A stretch of DNA of 39,927 nt from Pseudaquidulcibacter sp964443435 (GTDB lineage Bacteria; Pseudomonadota; Alphaproteobacteria; Caulobacterales; Aquidulcibacteraceae): contig CAYUCW010000015.1 of the NCBI GenBank assembly GCA_964443435.1, positions 1 through 39,927 of the forward strand, given 5' to 3'. The stretch's first letter is position 1. Every line of letters starts with the position of its first letter. The notes beneath the pieces were generated by a model that saw nothing but the letters and a program-made list of their open reading frames with translations, ran no database searches and had not been told where the DNA came from. Made by a program: the position numbers and the translations under genes. This document shows positions 7,386 to 14,360 of the stretch, in pieces.

Positions 7386-8801
7386 TTATTTTTCACTTGC
7401 CAATAATTTTAAATATGCATTTTTAAGGCTAGATTTAAATATTTCATTATTAATAAGTTCTGCTGAAAATACCTGTGTTAGTGCGAAAAACTTATTTAAA
7501 TCAGCTTCAGAATTATCAAGTGACTTACCAATATTCATGAGTTCTTCACTTAAAGGATCAGTTATTTTTTCATTATTCTTAGCTTTTTTGGCAATAAATC
7601 TAAACCAAGCGGCAATCGCAAATGATAGTTTCTCAATTGATATATTATTTGCAAGATTTTCATTAATAGTATCCAATATTCGTATTGGTAGTTTTTGACT
7701 TCCGTCCCATGCAATTTGCTCTAGCTTATGAACAATCGCCGAATTTGAAAAGCGCGACAATAAATCTTCAATATAAATATCAAGATCCATTCCTTCTGCG
7801 GTCTTAAGCATTGGCTTAATTTCACTTTTCATCATTTCACGAATAAAGCCAAATAATTCATAATCTTGACTTACGTTAAATACACTTTCATGTCCTTTTA
7901 ATATTCCTAAATATGCAAGGCTTGAATGTGCGCCATTTAATAATTTAAGTTTTGCACGTTCAAATGAAGCAACATCATTAGTAATAATAATTCCATATTT
8001 TTGATAGTCTATATCGGTTTCATGCTTCTCAATTACCCATTGCGTAAAGGCTTCACGTTGAATAGGCCAAGCATCTATTATGCCAGTCTCAGCAAAAACT
8101 TTTTCCTTTAATGCTTCATCAGTTGCCGGAGTAATACTATCAACCATAGTTGAAGGGACGATTAAATCATTCAAATATTCAATAATCTCAGGATTAGTAA
8201 TTGACGCGAAAGCCATAATTGCGGCGCGGACTTTTTTACCATTAGAAGGAAGATTATCGCATGGAATAATTATAAATGGCTTAGTTCCATTTTTAAATCT
8301 TTGCGCCAAAGCTGCAACTAAATATCCAATATAAGATTTAGGTGAATGCAAGTTTTCAATATCATGTTTGATTTCGGCATTATTTACATCAAGACTTCCA
8401 TCCGCTTTAAGGCCATAGCCTTTTTCAGTAATTGTGCTTGTTATAATTTTCGTCTCGGTTGAAACTAATAAATCTATGATTTTTTGTGGATTTTCAGGGG
8501 CAACCAAAACATCTTTAATAATACCAATTATTTGATAGCTTATTTCCTTATCAAGTGAAGCCAATACATAAAGTCCATCTTGTGGATTTAATGCATCACG
8601 CACCCCAGTTGAATGCAATGAAACCTCAGTAATTCCCAAATCTTTTCTATCATTTGCAATTTTATCAAAAAAATAGGCTTGGTGTGCACGATGAAAAGCA
8701 CCAGGACCAAAATGAACAATGCCTGCTTTTACTTCATCACGATTATAATTAGGAATAATTGCTTTTTGTTCGTCTTTTAAAATTGCATTTGTTAAATTCA
8801 T
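7386..8801 (-). CDS. Fructuronate reductase-like mannitol dehydrogenase family enzyme
   Basis: A long-chain NAD-dependent polyol/uronate dehydrogenase, 471 residues. Next to a uronate isomerase it most likely reduces fructuronate to mannonate, or tagaturonate to altronate. The N-terminal nucleotide-binding strand reads VHFGPGAFHRAHQAYF near 29-44. PCDNLPSNGKKVR lies near 180-192, and VPSTMVDSITP near 215-225. The catalytic Lys, Asn and His of the family fit Lys284, Asn289 and His292 in KLKLLNGAH. These motifs resemble UxuB and mannitol dehydrogenase more than UxaB, so I favour fructuronate. AGAGGAAATT precedes the ATG. It is divergent from the LacI-type regulator and leads a two-gene operon with the hydrolase. 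None of the CACCGGTG operators lies in front of it. Confidence 0.82.
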   Translation of the reverse strand: MNLTNAILKDEQKAIIPNYNRDEVKAGIVHFGPGAFHRAHQAYFFDKIANDRKDLGITEVSLHSTGVRDALNPQDGLYVLASLDKEISYQIIGIIKDVLVAPENPQKIIDLLVSTETKIITSTITEKGYGLKADGSLDVNNAEIKHDIENLHSPKSYIGYLVAALAQRFKNGTKPFIIIPCDNLPSNGKKVRAAIMAFASITNPEIIEYLNDLIVPSTMVDSITPATDEALKEKVFAETGIIDAWPIQREAFTQWVIEKHETDIDYQKYGIIITNDVASFERAKLKLLNGAHSSLAYLGILKGHESVFNVSQDYELFGFIREMMKSEIKPMLKTAEGMDLDIYIEDLLSRFSNSAIVHKLEQIAWDGSQKLPIRILDTINENLANNISIEKLSFAIAAWFRFIAKKAKNNEKITDPLSEELMNIGKSLDNSEADLNKFFALTQVFSAELINNEIFKSSLKNAYLKLLASEK

Positions 8802-9077
8802 AATTTCCTCTGATTCTATATAAAATAGATTTATATAAAAATTTAAGCAATCAAAATCGTAAAAAACATCTATTTATTCCATAGCCACATTGAGTTATTC
8901 TTCAAATACGCTCAATTACAACCAAAATACTGCATCAAGGCTCAAAATCATTTAATTCAGTTAAAAAAGTGCTTGATTAATCCAAAATTATTATGTTAAT
9001 TAATTTGACAATTTATTTCTACGTCCTGCCCAATATGTATTGCAGGCTAATAATAATTATACTCAAGGACGGATAAT
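8802..9077. promoter_or_regulatory. Divergent promoter region, reductase operon / lacI-type gene
   Basis: This AT-rich spacer of 276 bases has no coding potential that I can support. TTGACA at 9005-9010 is a good -35 candidate for the regulator, but no convincing -10 is spaced correctly after it. A short palindrome CAATATGTATTG (9031-9042) lies 35 bases before the regulator start and is a weak candidate for an autoregulatory site. The CACCGGTG operator seen at three other promoters is absent. Confidence 0.35.
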
Positions 9078-10163
9078 TTGGAAAATAGCACGACGCACAT
9101 TTTAGATGAAGCGGTAATTGAGAAAATCAAAAATCTAAAACTATCCAGAAAAAAAATTACGATCAATGATGTCGCAGACCTATCTAATGTTTCCAAAAAG
9201 ACAGTATCAAGAATTATTAATGATTCACCAAATGTTAAAAAAGAAACCCGTGAATTAGTAGATGCTATTATAAATGAACTTAGCTTTAAACCAAACCCTC
9301 AAGCACGTGCCCTTGCTTTTAGAAGCTCATTTCTAGTTGGTTTAATTTATGATAATCCCAATCCACAATATGTTGTGAATATGCAACTTGGTGTACTTGA
9401 TGGCTTAAAAGGCACTGGCAAAGAATTGGTCGTGCACCCTTGCGATAAAAAATCACCAGACTTCCTCAGTGAAATTGAAGAATTTGTTGTTTTACAAAGA
9501 TTGTCAGGAGTAATTATATTACCCCCGCTTGCCGAAGATAGAGCACTTTTAAAGCTTCTAGATAGCTTAGAAGTTAATTATGTTAGGGTAAGCGCACGTA
9601 AAGGTGAAGCTAATGATCCGCCAATTATTGCTTCTGAAATTGTATCTAATGATAGAATTGGTTGTAGTTTTGCCAGTAATCTTTTGGCCGAATATGGACA
9701 TAAGAAAATTGGTTTTATAGGTGGCGACTTAATTTATCCATCGGCAATTGAAAGACGAATTGGTTTCCTTGATGGACTTTCAAAAAATAATATAAGCCTT
9801 GAACAAGAACTTGATGTTGATGGTGATTATCGCTTTGAAACTGGATATAAACAAGCTTTAAAAATATTAAAACGACAAGACAGACCAACTGCAATTATTG
9901 CATGCAATGACGAAATGGCGGCCGGTGTTTATAAAGCCGCTTATGAACTTGGGATAAATATTCCTAATGAACTAAGCGTAGTTGCATTCGACGATAGTCC
10001 GCTTGCAGAAAGACTTTCGCCATCTTTATCTTCGGTAAGACTTCCAACCGTAGAGATGGGAAAAAAGGCAGCGGAATTAGTTTTAAGCCCTAGTATAAAA
10101 ACTCAAACATTTATTTTTGAATCGAAACTTATGCAACGTACTTCAATAAAAAGGATTAATTAA
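9078..10163 (+). CDS. LacI-family transcriptional regulator of the uronate locus
   Basis: 361 residues. A LacI helix-turn-helix spans about residues 27-80, with ITINDVADLSNVSKKTVSR and then FKPNPQARALA, the hinge-helix region. It is preceded by an unusual charged extension of about 26 residues. The rest is a periplasmic-binding-protein-like sensor domain, with FIGGD near residue 220 and the family stretch ACNDEMAAGVYKAA near 275. The start is TTG at 9078, because no in-frame ATG lies before the HTH; AAGGACGG sits just upstream. It lies in the centre of the uronate genes and is the only LacI-type gene in the window. I infer that it binds the three CACCGGTG palindromes, as repressor released by a uronate or KDG-type inducer. 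The ligand is unknown. Confidence 0.88.
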   Translation: MENSTTHILDEAVIEKIKNLKLSRKKITINDVADLSNVSKKTVSRIINDSPNVKKETRELVDAIINELSFKPNPQARALAFRSSFLVGLIYDNPNPQYVVNMQLGVLDGLKGTGKELVVHPCDKKSPDFLSEIEEFVVLQRLSGVIILPPLAEDRALLKLLDSLEVNYVRVSARKGEANDPPIIASEIVSNDRIGCSFASNLLAEYGHKKIGFIGGDLIYPSAIERRIGFLDGLSKNNISLEQELDVDGDYRFETGYKQALKILKRQDRPTAIIACNDEMAAGVYKAAYELGINIPNELSVVAFDDSPLAERLSPSLSSVRLPTVEMGKKAAELVLSPSIKTQTFIFESKLMQRTSIKRIN

Positions 10164-10184
10164 ATTTAGTTCTGCAAAAAAGTG

Positions 10185-10213
10185 ATGACACCGGTGTCTT
10201 TTTAGTTTAAACA
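10185..10213 (+). promoter_or_regulatory. Predicted LacI-type operator before uxaC operon
   Basis: TGACACCGGTGTCT (10186-10199) is a near-perfect palindrome with the same core as the sites at 2631 and 14281. ATGACA (10185-10190) within it can serve as a -35 box. A -10-like TAAACA (10208-10213) follows at 17 bases, though it is a poor match. The uxaC start is 106 bases beyond the palindrome, leaving a long leader. Confidence 0.7.
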
Positions 10214-10305
10214 CATATCAACTAAACGTGTAATAAAAGTTTAAAACTAATTTGACTAATTATTTTAAGCACAATTATACGTGCGATATACCATAAGAGG
10301 AAGCA

Positions 10306-11751
10306 ATGAAAGAAACTATAGAAAGTTTAATATCAAAAGGAGCACGTAAATTAGTGCTTAATGATGATAGACTATTTTCTTCTGATGCCTCAGAGCGTTC
10401 AATTGCTAGAGATTTATATAAATTGGTGAAAGATTTGCCAATTATATCACCTCATGGGCATACTGACCCTTCATGGTTTGCAAAAAATGAGAATTTCTCA
10501 AATGCTACCGAGCTTTTCCTTGCTCCTGATCATTATGTTTTCCGAATGCTTTATTCACAAGGCATTGATTTAAAATCAATTGGCGTTGGCGATAAAAGCG
10601 GCCCATCAGATGCAGATCCACGTGAAGCTTGGAAAATTTTTGCCAAAAATTATTATTTAATGCGCGGCACGCCTTCATCTATGTGGCTTAATCACGTATT
10701 TGTAACTGTGCTTGGCCTAGAGCTTGAACTATCTGAAATTACCGCTGATTATTATTATGATACTATTGGCGAATTATTAGCAACAGACGCTTTCAAACCA
10801 CGTGCCTTGTTTGAGAAATTCAATATTGAACTTATATCAACAACTGAATCACCGATTGATACTTTGCCACACCATCAAGAAATAATTAAGTCTGGATGGA
10901 AAGGTCGCGTTATATCTGCTTACCGTCCTGATAATGTTATTGACCCCGAGCATGAGGCATTTTTCAAAGATATTAAAACTTTCGGTGAATTAACCGGCGA
11001 AGATACAAGCACTTATAAAGGCTATATCCGCGCCCATGAAAAACGCCGTGAATATTTTAAATCTACTGGTGTTACATCAACCGATCACGGACACCCTTCG
11101 GCATTTACTATTGATTTATCAGAAGTTGAAGCCGAAACACTTTTTAATGAAATCCTAAAAGGTAATGTTACACCGCAAATGGCGGAAACATTCCGTGGGC
11201 ATATGCTTATGGAAATGGCAAGAATGTCATTAAAAGACGGCCTTGTAATGCAAATTCACCCAGGTGTATTACGCAATCATAATACTTGGCTATTCGATAG
11301 ATTTGGTCGCGATAAAGGCGGCGATATTCCAATGCCAACTGATTATGTAAATAATCTTCGCCCTTTATTGAATAAATATGGGAATGAAAAAGACTTCACA
11401 CTTATTATATTCACATTGGACGATACATCATATTCAAGAGAACTTGGCCCACTTGCTGGCCATTACCCAGCAATGAAACTTGGCCCTGCTTGGTGGTTTA
11501 ATGATAGCCCAGAAGGAATGTTAAATTTCCGCGAAGGTGTTACACCAACGGCTGGCTTCTATAATACTATTGGTTTTAATGATGACACTCGTGCGTTTTT
11601 CTCAATTCCGGCACGTCATGACATGGCACGAAGAATAGATGCAAGATACCTTGCAAAACTTGTGTCCGAGCACCGCCTTACCCAAATTGAAGCAAGTGAA
11701 ATTATACAAGATCTTGCCTATAAATTACCTAAACAAGCTTATAAACTATAG
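10306..11751 (+). CDS. uxaC: Uronate isomerase
   Basis: Interconverts glucuronate with fructuronate and galacturonate with tagaturonate in the cytoplasm. The 481 residues fit UxaC (about 470). The amidohydrolase-like metal motif SPHGHTDPSWF carries His50 and His52. Other family stretches include TTESPIDTLPHHQEI near residue 186, QIHPGVLRNHN near 317, and MKLGPAWWFNDSPEGM near 392. AGAGGAAG precedes the ATG by a few bases. It is the first gene of an operon with kduI (11-base gap), kduD (11 bases) and a hydratase-like gene (2 bases), driven by the operator-bearing promoter at 10185. The aldonate dehydratase needed downstream of this isomerase is not in the window. Confidence 0.96.
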   Translation: MKETIESLISKGARKLVLNDDRLFSSDASERSIARDLYKLVKDLPIISPHGHTDPSWFAKNENFSNATELFLAPDHYVFRMLYSQGIDLKSIGVGDKSGPSDADPREAWKIFAKNYYLMRGTPSSMWLNHVFVTVLGLELELSEITADYYYDTIGELLATDAFKPRALFEKFNIELISTTESPIDTLPHHQEIIKSGWKGRVISAYRPDNVIDPEHEAFFKDIKTFGELTGEDTSTYKGYIRAHEKRREYFKSTGVTSTDHGHPSAFTIDLSEVEAETLFNEILKGNVTPQMAETFRGHMLMEMARMSLKDGLVMQIHPGVLRNHNTWLFDRFGRDKGGDIPMPTDYVNNLRPLLNKYGNEKDFTLIIFTLDDTSYSRELGPLAGHYPAMKLGPAWWFNDSPEGMLNFREGVTPTAGFYNTIGFNDDTRAFFSIPARHDMARRIDARYLAKLVSEHRLTQIEASEIIQDLAYKLPKQAYKL

Positions 11752-11762
11752 AAAGTGAAACT

Positions 11763-12629
11763 ATGTGCGATAAACATTCAATTTATTCAAAAACATATTA
11801 TGCAACCCACCCAGACATGATGATGGGTGCTGACAATGAAGAATTAAGAGATAAATATTTATTAGATGGTCTTTTTAAACCTGATGATGTTGTTCTTCAC
11901 TATACGCATTTCGAAAGATTTGTAATTGGTGGCGCGGCTCCGGTTTCTAAGCCTCTTGACCTTCCAAAACAAACTGAGCCTGCATCTGCTGCTGGTCATA
12001 CATTCCTTGAACGTCGTGAGCTTGGTGCAATCAATGTTGGTGGCGGTAAAGGTACTATTACTGTTGATGGTACGGTTTATGAGCTTGGTCCAAAAGATGG
12101 ACTTTATGTTGCAATGGGAGCAGAAAGCGTTGTTTTTGCATCTGAAGACTCTTCTAATCCTGCATTATTCTATCTTACTTCTACACCAGCGCATGCGACT
12201 TATGAAACTAAGAAAATTTCAATTGCTGATGCGGTTCCACTTGAAAGAGGCGCACTTGAAACTTCTAATGAGCGCGTGATTTATCAATATATTGTTCCAC
12301 AAACTGTTAAGTCTTGCCAATTATTACTTGGCCTTACTATCCTTTCACCAGGTTCAGTTTGGAATACAATGCCTCCACACCTTCATGACAGACGTTCAGA
12401 AGTTTATTTCTATTTCAACCTAGGTGAAAACGATCGTGTATTCCACTTTATGGGTGAACCAGAAAACTGCCGTCATATCGTTATGAAAAATAATGAAGCC
12501 GTTGTTTCACCACCTTGGTCAATTCATATGGGTTCTGGAACTTCAAACTATGCGTTCATTTGGGCAATGGGTGGTGAGAATTTAGATTATACAGACATGA
12601 ATGTCTTAGACATTTGTCAATTGGCATAA
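11763..12629 (+). CDS. kduI: 5-dehydro-4-deoxy-D-glucuronate isomerase
   Basis: Isomerises 5-keto-4-deoxyuronate, formed from unsaturated galacturonate released by pectate lyases, to 2,5-diketo-3-deoxygluconate. The 288 residues form a double cupin. The zinc site matches the family exactly: His206 and His208 in PPHLHDRRSE, Glu213 and His255. These lie ten positions beyond the E. coli KduI ligands as I recall them (196, 198, 203, 245). The N-terminal stretch THPDMMMGADNEELRDKYL is also characteristic. It is the second gene of the uxaC operon. Its presence means that the organism handles lyase products as well as free hexuronates. Confidence 0.96.
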   Translation: MCDKHSIYSKTYYATHPDMMMGADNEELRDKYLLDGLFKPDDVVLHYTHFERFVIGGAAPVSKPLDLPKQTEPASAAGHTFLERRELGAINVGGGKGTITVDGTVYELGPKDGLYVAMGAESVVFASEDSSNPALFYLTSTPAHATYETKKISIADAVPLERGALETSNERVIYQYIVPQTVKSCQLLLGLTILSPGSVWNTMPPHLHDRRSEVYFYFNLGENDRVFHFMGEPENCRHIVMKNNEAVVSPPWSIHMGSGTSNYAFIWAMGGENLDYTDMNVLDICQLA

Positions 12630-12640
12630 GGGGAAAAAAG

Positions 12641-13396
12641 ATGGGAAATCTATTTGATTTAAGCGGAAAAACCGCACTTGTAACTGGCGCAAATACTGGT
12701 CTTGGACAAGGAATTGCGCTTGGTCTTGCTGAAGCGGGCGCTAATATTGCGGCTGTTGGCATTGTTCCTGCGGAAGAAACTGGTGAAAAAGTTAAAGCTT
12801 TAGGCCGCGAATTTATAGACATTAATGCAAATCTTGGTTCACTTGAGCCAATTGATAGAGTGTTAGCTGAAGCTGTTGCTAAATTTGGTAAAGTTGACAT
12901 TCTTGTTAATAATGCTGGCCTTATCCGCCGCGCTGATGCGGTTGATTTCAGTGAAAAAGACTGGGACGATGTAATGAATGTAAATATTAAAGGTGCATTC
13001 TTTATGGCTCAGGCAGTTGGCAGACATATGATTGCTAATGGCGGCGGAAAAATTATTAATATTGCTTCTATGCTTTCATTCCAAGGTGGTATCAGAGTTC
13101 CTTCTTATACAGCTTCAAAATCAGGCATTGCAGGTATTACTAAACTTCTTGCAAATGAATGGGCAAGCAAAGGCATTACTGTTAATGCAATTGCGCCTGG
13201 CTATATGGCAACTGATAATACTGCACAATTACGCGCTGACGAAGCAAGATCTTCTGAGATACTTGGTCGTATTCCTGCAGCTCGTTGGGGTTTACCTTCT
13301 GACCTTGCAGGCGCAGCAGTATTCTTGGCATCAACTGCATCTGACTATGTAAATGGTGCGGTTATCCCAGTAGATGGCGGCTGGTTAGCGAGATAA
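12641..13396 (+). CDS. kduD: 2-dehydro-3-deoxy-D-gluconate 5-dehydrogenase
   Basis: Short-chain dehydrogenase that reduces 2,5-diketo-3-deoxygluconate to KDG, the step after KduI. From ATG 12641, with AAGGGG just upstream, it has 251 residues against 253 in E. coli. The cofactor loop TGANTGLGQG is at 15-24 and NNAG at 90-93. The catalytic Ser143, Tyr156 and Lys160 lie in IASMLSFQGG and SYTASKSG. An in-frame upstream start at 12614 would overlap kduI and is less likely. It is the third gene of the operon, with only two bases before the next start. Confidence 0.94.
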   Translation: MGNLFDLSGKTALVTGANTGLGQGIALGLAEAGANIAAVGIVPAEETGEKVKALGREFIDINANLGSLEPIDRVLAEAVAKFGKVDILVNNAGLIRRADAVDFSEKDWDDVMNVNIKGAFFMAQAVGRHMIANGGGKIINIASMLSFQGGIRVPSYTASKSGIAGITKLLANEWASKGITVNAIAPGYMATDNTAQLRADEARSSEILGRIPAARWGLPSDLAGAAVFLASTASDYVNGAVIPVDGGWLAR

Positions 13397-13398
13397 TA

Positions 13399-14208
13399 AT
13401 GAATAGTTTTGAAATTGCGAAAGCATTTAATATTGCAAGGAAATCTGGTAATTTTTTACCAGATTATCCAACTTCTATTCCTGAAAAAATGGCTAATTCT
13501 TATGAAATTCAAGAAGAAGCCATTAAATTATGGGATAGTGAAATTATCGGTTGGAAAATCGGAAGATTGCCACCTGAAAAACAAGAATTACATGCAACTG
13601 AACGTCTAACTGGGCCAATTTTCAAAGAATTCCTTCAGTTTTCAAAAGACGGAACCGCCGATTGTAAAGTATTCGTAGGTGGCTTTGCCGCAGTAGAAGC
13701 AGAATATGTTTTTGAAATTAAAGCCGATACTTTGGCTTCAAAAACTTCTTATACTGAAGATGAAGCTTTTGAAATTATTTCTGCGGTTTATGCTGGTATT
13801 GAAATGGCTGGTTCGCCACTTGCAACTATTAATAAACTTGGCCCTACCGTTGTTGCCTCAGATTTTGGTAATAATTATGGACTAATTCTTGGCGAAAAGC
13901 TTTTGGACTTTAACGGTCTTGATAAAAATTCTTTATCAAGTGAAGCGGTTAAGAGCTTTAAAGTTTCAACCGAAATTGAAGGACAAATAGTTGGTACTGG
14001 TGGATTATTCTCTATGCCAAATGGGCCACTTGCAGCAATCGCATGGCTTGCAGGGCATCTTGCAGAGCGTGGAAGACCACTTAAAAAAGGCCAATACATA
14101 TCATCGGGCGCATCAACCGGTATTCATGATATTGAAAAAGGTCAAAGCTCAAGCGTATATTTTGATGGACCAAATATAAAACATACCATAAATATAAGAA
14201 CAGTTTAA
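13399..14208 (+). CDS. 2-keto-4-pentenoate hydratase-like protein (MhpD / FAH superfamily), role unknown
   Basis: 269 residues, close to MhpD-type hydratases and related decarboxylases from catechol meta-cleavage pathways. Family features are GWKIGRLPPE at 51-60 with Lys53, the metal-binding pair Glu100 and Glu102 in AVEAEYVF, Glu135 in IEMAGSPL, and the C-terminal signature PLAAIAWLAGHLAERG followed by LKKGQYISSGA. All metal and catalytic positions I can check are kept, so it should be an active enzyme on a 2-keto acid with a 4-position double bond or keto group. It is the last gene of the uxaC-kduI-kduD operon, two bases after kduD. It may process a dehydrated or diketo form of 3-deoxygluconate (inference). 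I know of no established role for this family in pectin breakdown. Confidence 0.8.
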   Translation: MNSFEIAKAFNIARKSGNFLPDYPTSIPEKMANSYEIQEEAIKLWDSEIIGWKIGRLPPEKQELHATERLTGPIFKEFLQFSKDGTADCKVFVGGFAAVEAEYVFEIKADTLASKTSYTEDEAFEIISAVYAGIEMAGSPLATINKLGPTVVASDFGNNYGLILGEKLLDFNGLDKNSLSSEAVKSFKVSTEIEGQIVGTGGLFSMPNGPLAAIAWLAGHLAERGRPLKKGQYISSGASTGIHDIEKGQSSSVYFDGPNIKHTINIRTV

Positions 14209-14231
14209 GGAGGCGAAAGCCTCCTTTTTTT
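14207..14231 (+). terminator. Terminator of the uxaC-kduI-kduD operon
   Basis: AAGGAGGC, a GAAA tetraloop, GCCTCCTT and a run of seven T form a textbook intrinsic terminator. The stem begins inside the stop codon of the hydratase-like gene. Confidence 0.95.
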
Positions 14232-14279
14232 ATACCTGAGTTGTAAAATAATCACATATAGAAAAAAAATGCACAAATT

Positions 14280-14308
14280 ATGTCACCGGTGTCAAAAATC
14301 AGTTTACT
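14280..14308 (+). promoter_or_regulatory. Predicted LacI-type operator before the TonB-dependent receptor
   Basis: TGTCACCGGTGTCA (14281-14294) has the same core and the same one-position asymmetry as the site at 2631. ATGTCA (14280-14285) lies at the -35 position and TTTACT (14303-14308) follows at 17 bases. The receptor start is 66 bases past the palindrome. Confidence 0.7.
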
Positions 14309-14360
14309 TTAAATTAAACTAGAACTATTAAGGCGATTAAGATTTTCATGGGAGTGTAAA

